From positions 11,104,260 to 11,168,259 of the forward strand of contig OU452205.1 in assembly GCA_911728435.2 (NCBI GenBank): 64,000 bases of DNA, in the 5' to 3' direction. Numbering within the stretch: the stretch's first letter is position 1; each line of letters opens with the position of its first letter. The stretch comes from Apoderus coryli. Lineage: Eukaryota > Arthropoda > Insecta > Coleoptera > Attelabidae. The notes under the pieces were generated by a model, which made no database searches, was not told the origin of the DNA, and worked only from the letters and a program-made list of their open reading frames with translations. Below are positions 1 through 13,100 of this stretch, in pieces. Both the position numbers and the translations under genes were made by a program.

Positions 1-110
1 GTCTTAAATAATTCACTGATGAAGGTGAGCTAATTTTTGGGACAGGACAGATCACTGCCGTGTTCCAGCTTGAACTAGCCAATCTTAATGCAACAATTGA
101 CGATATGTGT
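1..110 (-). pseudogene. non-LTR reverse transcriptase fragment (runs off window edge)
   Basis: Read on the minus strand, the first ~110 bases give an open peptide containing WNTAVICPVPKISSP and ending SSVNYLR. This is the finger region of LINE reverse transcriptases (consensus W..A.V.PIPK..S...Y RPISL). It sits where the next ATP13A1 exon would be expected but does not resemble ATP13A1, so it is an intronic retroelement remnant cut by the window edge. Clade cannot be assigned from so little. Confidence 0.6.
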
Positions 111-221
111 TATAGGGTTTAATATAAACGGCAAGCTAAGTTTAATCATAATAAGTGAAATTTGGTCAATTCCATATCAAACAGAAAAAAAAAGTAAAAA
201 TAATAACAAAAAATACGTTAC

Positions 222-1910
222 CAAAAAGTACGTGTAATTTCCCATCAGTTTCCGGATCTAAAATCAAATTGGGGTCGCAATTCTCAATTGCTTCCTTCAT
301 TTGTGGCACAGATTCGCCCGTCAACATACTTTCATCAACAATACATGAACCTCGAAGCAATAGTACGTCACATGGTATTAAATTGTCTTTTTGCGATCGT
401 GTTATTGAAATAATATCTCCTGGGATAAGTTCACTTGATAAGATTGAGCGCCATTTACGATTCCTGTACACCTGCAATAAATGCTAATTTATTTGGAAAC
501 CTAGGTACATCAAAACAACGCATTACTTGTTTGTTAATTTGGAACCCTCTATAAAACTTAAATCAAAACTGGTTGTATTTTTTAGTTAACAGATTTTCTG
601 AGAGCCAACGTTATTTATGATAAAAATTGTATACAATAAAATCATTGTTTACAAAGAGATGTTTTTGGTGACATCTAGTGTGAGCAGGCAATATGCCCGG
701 TGAAACAGTTTACACGCAGTATTCACGAATTGCTGCTAAAAGTCTTGTTACTTTATGTAACAAGCAACTCGTAAATAAAGCCTCCCGCTAGGGAATTAGG
801 TCGTATCTAGTATTTGAATATCGCGGTCTGCATCTGTTATCCAAGTGGGATTGTAGCTGGAGAACAGGGACTTCCCAAAGCAGTATTGCTTGACACCTGT
901 GTGCGGAAACATCAATTTTTATTGCTCCAATATTATTGAAAATGAGTGAATAATATAAGCATGTTTCAGGGGTGAACAATAAAACAAATTACACGAGTTT
1001 AATTTCTAGATCTACCTATTAGTTTAGCTCACCTGTAAACTGTAAGGTACGCTCCCCATTTTTCGAATTTCAGCCAAGTTCCTTAATTGCTGTTGCACCA
1101 GTGTACATTCAAACAAAACCAACATAACTAACGTAAATAATGAGTAATACCAATATTTGTCTAAACACCACAATGCTACGCAAAATATTTGAAAAACAAA
1201 AAAAGGTGCAGTGGCACGTTCAATAAACAATTCCATAAATTCCGGTACAACCATATCCACATCGTTTTTGTCGTAAAAGTGTTCCGCGTCTTTGATATCT
1301 TCATCCTCGTAGCCTTTACAAGACATGTACTCTTGATAGGATTTGTTAATTGGAAATTCGATGCCCCTGAAAGTTTTTTTGTCCGCATTCCAAATATATT
1401 TGGTTTTTTGGAACATGAACCAAATAGAGTACTCATTCTCTTTCTACCACAAACAGATAAAAAGTTATTTATTTAACCAACTAAATCTTTTGAATCTACT
1501 TACTTTTATACGCCTTAAAGGCACTATTTCAGAGTATCCATTATTTGGTGTTGGAACTACTTTCGCTACCGTTGCTTTCAATGGGTCAGACTCCTAAAAT
1601 AATCAAGATTTATAACTAATAGTAATCAGTAATAAATTATTTTACGTACTCGTTTACAAGTAAAAAAACAGTTAATATGGACAGACCAATAACATGCTAA
1701 ACAACACAATATTTGTACACATCCTATGACAGCAATACCGACAAATCCACCCTCGTAGTGTTCCCAGAAACCGTAGACTCCTATCCACAAATATAACCAA
1801 GCTGGGTAAAAGAATAAAAACGGCAACAAATATAAATGTAAAATTGTTGCAGTTCTGGTATGTAATGTAACTGACTGAACTAGATCGTCCAGTCGTAGAG
1901 TTACACTCAT
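222..1910 (-). CDS. ATP13A1: P5A-type transporting ATPase ATP13A1, N-terminal part (4 exons, partial)
   Basis: Endoplasmic reticulum P5A ATPase; in other animals it dislocates mis-targeted or inverted transmembrane helices from the ER membrane. Exons in transcription order are 1910-1650, 1593-1504, 1443-1033 and 471-222. All have GT donors and AG acceptors, and phase is kept (261, 90, 411 and 250 nt, about 337 residues). Exon 1 begins MSVTLRLDD and holds two hydrophobic segments of the P5A-specific N-terminus. Exon 2 has the family signature VVPTPNNG. Exon 3 has [11 protein letters not shown] and [11 protein letters not shown], the first core P-type helices. Exon 4 is the actuator domain with PCDVLLLRG and the dephosphorylation loop LTGESVPQ. 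Exon 4 ends one base into a Gly codon (HVLFG). The phosphorylation and nucleotide-binding domains must lie left of the window. The gene is transcribed away from FBXW5. Identification is firm; only the untranslated ends are unknown. Confidence 0.95.
472..1032 (-). other. ATP13A1 intron 3, nothing recognised
   Basis: A 560-bp intron between the exon-3 donor (GTGAGC) and the exon-4 acceptor (TTGCAG). Short ORFs inside it show no recognisable domain. No repeat of the other families in this window was seen here. Confidence 0.5.
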
Positions 1911-2625
1911 ATTTTTTTAATATCTACTTTGATTCTTATTGAAAAATATTAACTATACATACGGAACTTTTATTAAATAAACACGGCAACAAAAGTACCA
2001 AAATCAAAAAACTGTCAGTTGTCAGTGTCCCAAACCTTCAAAATTCAAGTTGTCAGTAATTTCTTTACATCAGAGATATATATGAGGGAGAATGAGGTTC
2101 GACGAGTGCGCAACAGAGACATGATGTCTCTGAGGGAAACACATGTTATTGAGGTTTCCGTTCGAAGACTCTAACAGCTGAGACCCTTGGAACGTGGCCA
2201 ACATAATAACCGTGCCTTCGTTCTCTCCGCAGTTCTACAGTAGTAGAACGATTGATTCATTCGAGAAGAATTTTGGGTTCGCTGAAAATAATATTTGCAT
2301 TTGGTTACTGTATTTGAGTAATTGTACGTGGATATCTTTTTTTTTTAAATTAAACAATTTATTCTTATAAAAGTAACAAGAAAATTTAAGAACCAAGTAA
2401 GTTTTATTTATGTAAGTAGATAAACCTTCCTAAAGCTATTACCATTGTCTTTATAAACCTTTTAAAGACAATGCTATTACGAATACATTTTTAAATTACA
2501 ACCATATTAACTTTTCAGAAATTGTTGAATTTTGATGTTTTTTGGAAACAGCTCATATTATTTCCTCCGGTACAACTCTATCGGGTGAATAATTTTTAAA
2601 CGCCTAAAATTAGCCTTATTTGTCC
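1911..2625. promoter_or_regulatory. left part of the divergent ATP13A1/FBXW5 intergenic interval
   Basis: The interval between the two divergent start codons (1910 minus, 4199 plus) must hold both promoters. No TATA/initiator pair stands out clearly. The part next to ATP13A1 contains no ORF with a recognisable domain. Confidence 0.3.
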
Positions 2626-3306
2626 GTAACTACCGTTCACGTTATTAGGAGCATCCCTCATGCTTTGGAATAACGTGTCTCGTTATTAACTGCTAACGAA
2701 ACACGTAAAATTGTGTCACATTAACGTTAGGTTAATGCTATATTATCACAGCTAACATTGTGTGTATGTTAGCTGTGGCAATATTTTCAGATTCTATTAT
2801 TTAAAAAATAATATAAAAGTAATAGTATTTAAAATTTATAGAATATGTAATACCTATTAGTTAATAATTTGATTGCTTTTATTCGATTTTCACCAGTTTT
2901 ATTAAAACATGAAACATGAATTCAACTAGGTGTATTCTACAATCTGGCCAACACGAATGTCAGCTGTAGGTATATCGTCAAATAATATTGTACACATTTT
3001 TCATTCCTTTTAAGTATTTCATTACAATTTTTACCAGCTCTTGCATCATAATTATTGCTTTATTACAAACTAAACAAACAAATATAATTCTAAATAAAAA
3101 CGGAAACGTAAGGTTATGGTGTTAAACAGCTGCTTCTGAAAATATTACGAGTCCTAGATTAATAAAAATACTTAATTAAACCTGACAATATCGACATTAA
3201 TCTAACGTTAATGTTACACAAGTAACGTTTTCCTTTATCAGTTAATAACATGGAACGTTATTCCAAAGCATGTGCGTATGCTCATGATAACGTGAACATT
3301 AATTAC
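2626..3306. mobile_element. inverted-repeat MITE, ~680 bp
   Basis: Left arm from about 2626 (GTAACTACCGTTCACGTTAT) is matched in reverse complement by the right arm ending near 3306 (ATAACGTGAACATTAATTAC). Both arms carry CATGCTTTGGAATAACGT and TTATTAACTG at matching positions, giving imperfect arms of about 120 bp. The interior has no coding sequence. This is a non-autonomous DNA transposon; superfamily is unknown. It sits in the divergent promoter interval. Confidence 0.7.
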
Positions 3307-4198
3307 GTGTCAAATAAAAGTAACATACAAAGTAGCTGTATTAAATTATAATGTACCTTACAGCTATGCCCTTATCAACTAATTATTATTTCAAAGTTAG
3401 CTTAAAGGTAGGGACTTTAGATTTCCAGAGAGTCCAGCACTCGCATATTGGTGAAGATGAAAGGACTTACTAGAAGCTGTTCGAAAGACGTGTTAAGATA
3501 TCTCTCATATCTGTATATAGAACTATCGCTCATATGAGAGGTAAAATAGGTGGAATATAGGCCATTTTGATGTTTTACTATAGACGAGTCTTAAAAAGTA
3601 ATTAATTAAAGTTATAAAATAATATAATTGGTATATAACACGTCATTGTATTGTATAATATCACCATAAACTCTACGTATAATATAATAACACAGCTTAT
3701 ATAAAATATAAGGATTATAAATTATGGATGTAACCTGGTATCTGGTATATAAATGTCAAATAGATTATTCTAATATTTTTACACCACCAAAAAATAGAAG
3801 GCAATAAATAACTTGGCAAAACACCACATCAAACTTGCGGCTTCTCTCTCTCCCTTTATTCCGTTGCGCAATCTGATGCGCATACGGTTTCGAGCGATAC
3901 AGTCCTCTGTAAATATGTGCGCACCACTTTAAATATATATAGGCAAAGATTAATATATAGGCTATAGGCATTGTTCCTTTTAAAACAATGCTATAAGTAA
4001 GATCGAAGAAAAGAAGAACTAATTTATGTCAGTAGTGTCAGCTGTTGCTGTTTATTGTTTTGGTTGTTTTATGTGGTGAAATGTCACTGTGTTTTGTGTG
4101 TGATTTTAAATTTTAATAATTTTATTTAAATTTGAGTTTGATTAATTGCTTTCCTCGAAAACACCTAGTTTAAGTAAATTAATTTATAAACCAAAAGT
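3307..4198. promoter_or_regulatory. FBXW5-proximal intergenic region and 5' UTR
   Basis: About 890 bp of AT-rich sequence upstream of the FBXW5 start codon. The start context is AAAAGTATGG, with G at +4. The transcription start cannot be placed by eye. Confidence 0.3.
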
Positions 4199-7100
4199 AT
4201 GGCTGAATCAGAAGGCAGTTTGTGGTGTTATCTACCATATCCAGCTTTATATAAAATATTCAATCATCTAACTTATAAGGAGTTAATCTGTGCGGGCACC
4301 TTATGTAAATTGTGGTACCAAGCAAGTATAGATGATTTGTTGTGGAAAGATCTATTTTATAGACATTTTATTATTGAAAAACATGTACCAGTTGTTCCCG
4401 GTAAGTTTTAATTTACTTGCTATCACAAAAGTTTTCATCATAGTTAAATTATTCCAGGAAAATCTTGGTATGAGGAATTTAAAAGACTGTGTTATCATAT
4501 ACCTGTTGTGCAAACAGAGACATTGCATGAACATACACATCAAGTATTGCATGTCAGTTTTTCCCATAATGGGAAGTATTTTGCTACATGTTCCAAAGAT
4601 GGATATGTCACAGTAAGTAATTAAATCAAGTGCATTTGATTAGGTGATCTTTTTGTGTTTATTTAAGGAATTGAGTAATTTATTTTATTAAAAGGAAATG
4701 TAAGGACATATCCTTAAACGACTAATTTACGTTCAATATGGTTAAACACTTGTGTGAGCACTTGTGATATAAAACAATTATTTTTTATTATTGATTAACA
4801 TACACGAGAGAAGTCATATTACTTACTAATAGGACGTTTTTGTATCCAGTAGAACTAATTGCTTAATGTTTCTATTTTTATTCTGTAGGTTTGGAACTCA
4901 AATTATCCAGCGTCAGTGAAATACAATAGAAATATGAAATTTTTAAAATGGAAATACACACAATATTCTCAATTCAATGAAACTGACACTTTACTTTTAG
5001 TGTCGGGAGTACATTTTGGGACAACACACAGCACTTCTGGAGAAATAGCAGTTTTTAATTTAGGTAAGTAAATATACAGGGTGATTCATTAAGATGATGC
5101 GATCTTAAAACTGTAGATACTTACTATACAGTTGGTATTGAGAACCAGAGGACTAAATATTGTATCATCTGTGGAGAATTTATTCTCAAATTTTCGCCAA
5201 GTTTATAAATCACCAGTTACTACTTATTAGATGCTAATAGTTTTTCGTTTTTCACAATGGCTAAGGCCAAGTACTACTGATTATTATACTTATGTAGAAT
5301 TCAAAATAATCAAAACGATACTTTGATATGATCGTTTTCTTTTATTAAAATTTGAAACGGTTCGGGAAATTAAAAACAAAATTCAACCTGCTTTTAACGC
5401 AGTTGCTTCCCGACACCTCGTTTTTTCCATCAGCCTTTCGTATCTGGTACGGAAAAACCAAAAATCTTAATATTCTTTGAGCGGTTGTACCGCGTTCCTT
5501 TCGGCATCCCTTTTTGATAAGCCGCAATATTCGCAGCTGTCATTCATATTGGCGCGCACTTTCACAACACCACTTTTATTTATACTTATAACTTATACCT
5601 AAAAATCCACAACTTATACCTAAATAACATAATATATGAACTTAACTACAATTATACCTAATTTAAAGAAAAATACATTTAAAAGAGGGTTTGGCCTGTT
5701 ACAGTATTTTAGATGCAAAGCTCAAAAAAGCGAAATCATATAAAAACACAATAAAAGCATATTCTTTATATGCTTCCGAAATGTTTGTAATTCTGTAATA
5801 GTACTTTATATGCATTTCGCAAGATTAAGGCAAAGTTTGTAGGTTAACTACTGCCGCGGCTTGTAAACGGTTCAGCGGTTATTTTGAGAGTAAGTACCAA
5901 ATGATAAAATGTCTTTAGCGGTGCGCGTGCGCGACAAGTAAGGTTCTTGACTGAAAGCACTTAACGCCTGTTACACGAGCCGAAATAATATCACTCATTA
6001 CCGGAAGGGCAAGAAACTGGGGACGAGTCTCAACATTGCAAACACTTGCTAATAATTTGACGATTGAAATGTTTGTACGATACAATCCAAAATGATTGTG
6101 AAAGAATACATTGCACCTTTTGAATTCCGGCATGTATGTTTTTCGATGGATAAATCCGATAAGTCGATGAGTAAACAATGAATTAGCGGGTAAAAGAATA
6201 GGGTTGTGGGGAGTAAATGAAATAGGAGCGTGCCTCAATCGACTCCCGATCAATAAACGGAGCAAGTTTTGATATTGCACTTTTAATAAAGGAAAGCAGT
6301 TCAGAAAAACACTGAGATTGTGCCTGTTTAGCAAGGACTACAAGGGTATCTGAAAATTCGCGACCTGTCAACGGATCTGACCTTTTGCTGACAGGGCATC
6401 CTGGCATTGATAAACAACAAGAATAATAGCGCTTCCAGGTTAGAAACTTGAAGAACACCAGAAAGCGACCGATAAACACGCGACCATGTCCATTATATGA
6501 TGCAATCGGCAGCCTTTCACAAAGATATATTTTAAAAAATATTTGTAAGTCCGTGACAAAACCAAACGGATCAAACTGGTGCAACAACACCCCATGATTC
6601 ACCCTATCAGATGCTTTCGCAAAGTCAGTATAGATCACATACATCCATCTGACCGCCCTTGTCCATCACCTCCGTTATCTTTGTGTCAACAAGGTGAAAT
6701 TACTAATTATTGTAGATTTCATTGACTTGAAGCCATGCTCAAATATGTTACAGAAATGAGACAAAATGGGTGTAGGTATGTAGTTAAATACCGGCACTAT
6801 CTTAGACTTCTTCCATTGAGATGGAAAGCCTTTGTTTTTACTGCCAAATTATAGATATGACATAAAGGGATAATGATCTTGATGGTGAATTATCTAATTC
6901 TGGCGATGTTCTTTCGGGTGTACCTCAGGGATCAATCCTGGGACCACTCTTGTATCTATTATATACATTTGTGTTGTGTGCAAGGACAACAACAATAAGG
7001 AACAATACAGTAAATATGACAATAACTGTCAGGTTTAAAAAAGTATGAATTAAAAATGTCACAAAAAATGTCTTTCAAAAACAATGTAATATAATACAAT

Positions 7101-10100
7101 AATTAAACGCAATTTACACATGTTTAAGTCTTATTGCATTCAACAATTTGACTTGGGTGATTGTTGCGTTTTTTCTCAAAGTTATTATTATGCTGATGAC
7201 ACACAACTGTTGTACACCTTTAATACCTGTGATTATAATGATGTCGAGGCTAACATCAACGAAGACCTAAATAATATATGTAGGTACCTATAGTGCGAGG
7301 CATAACTTGGAAATTAATGCCAAAAAAACTCAATTTGTTTTTTTTTTTGAAAGGGTCCGTACGACTTTAGTCCCCGGTTTCACTGCAGCCTCATGGGCTT
7401 ATTGTGAAAATTCCCGTATATTATGCCACCCAATTCAGCAGCCCTGTACCCTCCACTAACTTGTGGAGTTCAGTTAAGTGTTGGGTGTCAATATCTGCTG
7501 GCGCAATCAGCGCATGCCCAAAAATAGCGTGTCGTCTTCGTTGTAGAACTACACACTCACATATTACATGGTAAGCTGTTTCAACTGCCCCATTACACAA
7601 TCTGCATTGCAGGTCCCCATTGTACAGCCCCATCTTATTTAGGTGGTCTCTCAGAGCGCAATGCCCAGTAAGGAGTCCCATAGTTATTCGTATCTGACTC
7701 CTGCTTAATGATAGCAGTTTTTCAGTGCGTTTTGTTGCTGCACCAGGTATAAACCTCTTCCCATGCTCCTGCTTGGGAATATGTTCCCAATATCTCTGGT
7801 GCTCGCTTTTGGCCCAGCACTTGAAGAGTTCCCTAGCCGTTCTTTTAGACAAGCCCAGCGCAGGTTCCGTGCCAGTATATGTGGTTTCAGAGGCTTGTCT
7901 AGCCAGCCAATCCGCTCTCTCGTTACCTTCTATTCCCGAGTGCCCCGGGACCCACACTAGATTAACCCTATTGTGGTCCGCCAAGGCCCTAAGTTCTGTT
8001 TGGCATTCCCATACCAGTTTGGTTGTAACCTTGGGGCTTCTCAGAGCCTTTAAGGCCGCCTGGCTATCTGAACATATATTGATTCGCTTGTTTGTATAAG
8101 CCCTCAATCTGTTTAGTTTTGCACACTGTAGAATTGCAAACACTTCCGCTTGAAATACGGATGTGTTTTTCCCCAGTGAGAATCTTAGATTCGTGTAAAA
8201 AAACTCAATTACTTTTGTATGCATCCGCAGCAATGGTTGATGTTCTGAAGAGCTACAGTTTATTAAATTTAAATGGTGCTCTTTTGACATTTTCGTCTAC
8301 TGCTGGGAACTTGGGTGTGGTTTTTGACTGTAATGTTAGATTTAGGCAACATATTGACAGTATATGTAAAAAAACTTACCTAGCATTGAGAACTCTTTAT
8401 AATAATAATCCTATTTTAAATTTCAAAGTCAGAAAAAGATTGTGTGAATCCTAAGTGATTTCAACTTTATCTAATTGTCTAATAGTATTCTTTACGGCAT
8501 TGACTAAAGATGATGTATATCGTTTGCAGAAAATTCAGTATAATTGTTGCCGTTTTCTGTTTGGTTTGAGAAAGTTTGACCATGTATCCCGTAAGATAGA
8601 AGAGTTGAATTGGCTTAACTTGAATAATCTGTTTGTTTACCTTTTCCTTGTTTTTACGTATAATGTATTGTACCCAGATATTTAAGAAACAAGTTAATAT
8701 TTCGTAATCAAATACATCAAACACATATTAGATTCAACCTTTTTACAATGGCGCAGCACAAGACTATGCTCTTTACACGCTGTTTTTCTTACAATGTAGT
8801 AAAATATTTTAATGCATTTCATGAAAGTTTTTCGCGTGCTTCTGTGGCGGTCTTTCGTAAAGATGTTCGTAATGCTTTGCTAAACAATCAATTAGTTTCT
8901 TCCTCGTCTATCCGTTTTCAATCATAAATAATTTTTTTTTGTTAATAATTTAGTGTATCTGATTGGGAGTTGTTTATCACTCACTGTTTTGTTTTTCTTC
9001 CTCCTCTGTTGGGATTGTTATTTTCATTTTGTTAACCATTAGGTTTAGTATATATTTCGTTTTATTGTATTTACTTAATATTGGTTATTTATAGTGTTAG
9101 TAATTAGGGTTATGTTGAGTAGCAGTTTCAATTCTTGAAACAAGCTAGACTTCGCCTTTTAAGACTGTAACTGTTGCTTCTTAATAAAGACTATTATTAT
9201 TATTATTATTATTATTATTATCTTTTGGGTCAATAAATTGCCTATGCGGATGGCCTTAAGATTTTTTGTTCTTTAAAGGATTGTTACACGCTACAGAGTA
9301 GTATGGATATTCTTTCCGTAGGCTGGAAAACCTCAATTAGTATAAATAATGGTATTTATATATACAGTATGTACGATGCGGTTAACAAGAGGACAAATGG
9401 ACCAAGAATTGGAAGATACGAAATTAATCTTGATAAAAAAAATTTTTTTTGGAAAAATAGGAACTACTATGAAAAAATTTATTTTTATTAAACAGGGCGT
9501 CTCAAAAAGGAATAAACATCAAATTAAACAAGAGTAACCAGTCATGTTTTGGTCTGTTAGCGTCAAATGGTAAATAAAAGAAATGCTCCAAATTTAATCC
9601 TAACCCTGATTCCAGAGTTTCTGTTACTATTACCTTTACATTAGGCACCTTATTGTTTTTGTAGTAGTTGTCTTGTCAGTGTTAAAAGTATTCCTCAAAA
9701 TGCTGAGAGTAGAACAAAAAATTTTTATAGAGCAATGCTCTTATCGCTATATAGTGGAGGAATTCCATCGCAAATTTCCTGGCGTTTCGAAAGTTACTGT
9801 TCACAAATTGGTGAAAAAAATTGAAAGAACAGGTGCAGTTTTTGATATTAAAGAAGAAGAGAAACAATATAATGAGGACGATGCCAGTAGACTTTTTATA
9901 TTGGAATGTGTAAATAAAAATCCATTGCTTTCTTTAAGAAACAGGGTGGTGTGCTATTTCATATTACGGTATCATTGGGTCTTATTTTTTCGAAGGTGCT
10001 TGTAACAGAGCAAGTTATTTGCAACTACTAGATGTATTCTTTTACGATCATCTCGATGACCTGTCCCTGGATTATCGCAACGTAGAGCACTTGGGTTTAT

Positions 10101-13100
10101 TATAAGGTCAACAGGGGCATTTCAGAATATAGACCCTCTTATAGCCCTTTACCAGTCGCTGGTGCGGTCAAAGTTGGAATACGCATCTGTCGTGTGGTCA
10201 CCGATTTACCAGGTATATATCAATAAACTTGAGCAGGTTCAGCGTAAGTTTTTAAATTACATTTCGTACAAGATTGATGGACGATATCCAGACAGGGGGG
10301 GTTGATCATAACGAACTCTTAAACCGTTTTGGTTTTCAATCGTTGCAATATCGAAGAGTGTCTGCATCTCAAATATTTCTTTTTAAATTAATCAACTCCA
10401 TGCTGGATTGCCCTCACCTCAACGTACCACTGGCATGTCAAGGAACATGCACTTATTTAGAGTTCCCCAAGCTCATACGAATTATGAGACGAGGGCTCCC
10501 GTAATCAGTGCATGCAATCTAAGTAATAAGCATAAAATATCTGTTCGTACCAATTTTTGTAGTAATAATTTAGTGGCATTTAAACATAGTTTGCAGGGTC
10601 ATTTAGTTAATTTAAGAATTTGATATTAAGTTTTTATTATAGTTTTAGTGTAGATTAAGTTCAATTGTTTATATTATGGAATCAAAGAATTGTGTTATAA
10701 TTGGGTGTAACCTGTGACAATAAATAAATAAATAAAATGTATTTTCACCATGATGGGTGCCCAGCACATTGCGCTGGAAATTCTGTGTCAGATCGATGGG
10801 AAGAAATGGACCAGTTTTATGGCCACCAAGAACCTGATAACTTGTTGAATTTTATGTTTATGCCTTTTTGAGATAGTTTTGAGTAGTTCTTATTTTTTCG
10901 ACAAACAAATTTTTTTTATCAAGAATAACTTTTTTTCGTACCTCTCAATTTTTGGTCCATTTGATAATTGCATCCGTGGACATACAGTATATATAAATTT
11001 ATGAGTGACCTACTGAAGTCGCTAACGCAGTCTGGTGTTAGTTGCTAGGTACTAGTCAAGCGCTGACAGACTATCCTTATAAAGACAATGGTTGAGCTCA
11101 GGTATAATATTCATGAGGTGAAATAATTCTATGTTATTTTGAATAGGCAGGATATCAACAACAGTCATTTGGATTTCTAAATGAGGAATATTGTTTATTG
11201 AATTTTAGATGGGTTTGAATTGCAATGTAGAGTAGCTAATAAGCCGTACGACATATTTGGTACTTGGTATGCAGATCAGTATCTACTTTCTGGTGATTTG
11301 AATTGGTTAGGACATTTCGTCAGTAGTTCGCATCTGTGGCTAAATCGTGCCTCACAGGAAGCAGATTCTGAACATGTACCTATCACACATTGTTTGTTCA
11401 GGTAAGAACATTGTAGTTTTTTACCAATATAACATATAATTGTGGTTTCTTTGTATATCGATGATATACTATACGCTGTCACCTTAGTTGAATATCTTTG
11501 CTTGTTTATTTATATTTATTTGCGATAAGCAAAAGAGAAATAACATTGCATTATCGAAGTGTGTAGTCCATGTTGTCTTTGAAGGCCGAGACGTAGCACA
11601 GCACATAGGAACCAAGGCATGTACGAATTAAAGAACTTTTATACATGTGCCACGATAGTTTAATTGGTTAAAACACCTGACGGGCAATCGGGAGATGTGG
11701 GTTCAAATCCCACTTGTGTCACGAGATTTTTTTTTCATTCGTACAAGTATCGATGATCTACTATACGCTGTCAACTTAGTTGAATATCTTTGCGTGTTTA
11801 TAACATATAATTATTATCGCTACACAGGTTTTATAATCGCAACGCAAGCTCGATTCGTGCTATAATGATAGCAAATTGCTTACCGAATTCAAATAATGTC
11901 AGTCCAAAGGAAGATGAAGATCCCAATATTCTCATTGATCAAGGTGTGAATTTCGAACACGGAAATCCAGTGAGTCACAGAGATATTAATAACAGTCGAC
12001 CTAGCTGTAGTAAAGCTGGTAAGCCTAAAAAAATATTTTATTATATTTTCAAAACAAGTTTTAACTGCATGATATATTTGGTATATTTAGGTTATTTATA
12101 CATGATCGAGGTTGATGAATATGATTAATTTCAAAAATCTAATACAAAATCTGAGGTGAAATTATTGCAGAAAATCTCTCTGTTTCTTCAGAATTGCAGT
12201 TATAGATTTTGTTTTAACCGCTAACCTATCGAAGAGTTTTCTTTCCATTCTTGGATTTCTCAGATTTCAATTTTTTTATTTTAATATTATTCGAACCTTA
12301 CTAAATTTATGTTTATTTACTTTATGGGACACACAAGTAGTTCGTCACAACCAAGGAATTTCAATATCAACCTGCCATGTTGCTTGTCATTGAAATGTAT
12401 TAAAAAGGGTAATTACTACTAAGTATTGTATTTTTTTTCAGTGTTTGGTGATGTTCCGTGTTTGTATCCCACGCAGTCTGATAATGGTTTAGCTAGTTCT
12501 ATTTGGTATGATGAAGATTATCGTAAGGTTGAGGTTGAGCAAAGCGCAGCTGCAGGTGAGAGCGATAGTGACGATGAGATGTTTCAAGATGATAATAACA
12601 AGGATGAAGGTAGGTATCGTTATTATTTTTTTAAATATATTGTCATTAGAGGCGGACATTTACTTTAACATTTTATAATAGTGACGGTTGAAAAATAATA
12701 ATACCTATGTTCTTATGTTATAATCCCAAAGGATTATTATTTGCCAGGAATCTTGGGATGTGGGATGTAAGTCAGTGTATTTGCCATCACATTCCAAATA
12801 TGCCAGGTATAAACAGTAGGAGAAAATTTATTATATTCGATGGTTTAGTGGTACAACCCTTGTAGAAACTTTGTGTTGGGTGTTGGTTTAAAAATGCATC
12901 TATTAATGGTTCTGGAAACCCGTTGTCTATCAACGATGATTCAAGCATATTCATATTTTGTTGAATTAGGTTAGGATGGCATAATTTTGTAATCCTGGTA
13001 GTCATAGTTTTAATTAAACCTATTTTATGTGTCATAGCGTGAGTAGATATATAAAATAATAGACGTGATAGACTTCATATACTACTCTTTCAATAACGAA

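Noticed and set aside
7725..8099. Plus-strand 124-codon ORF
   Set aside because: Antisense shadow of the RNase H domain of LINE C.
9181..9221. (ATT)n run as a CRISPR or satellite array
   Set aside because: It is the 3' microsatellite tail of LINE B directly after AATAAAGACT; no spacers.
11649..11721. Functional tRNA-Ala gene (anticodon GGC)
   Set aside because: Position 33 is G instead of T and the acceptor stem has a mismatch; more likely a tRNA-derived repeat.
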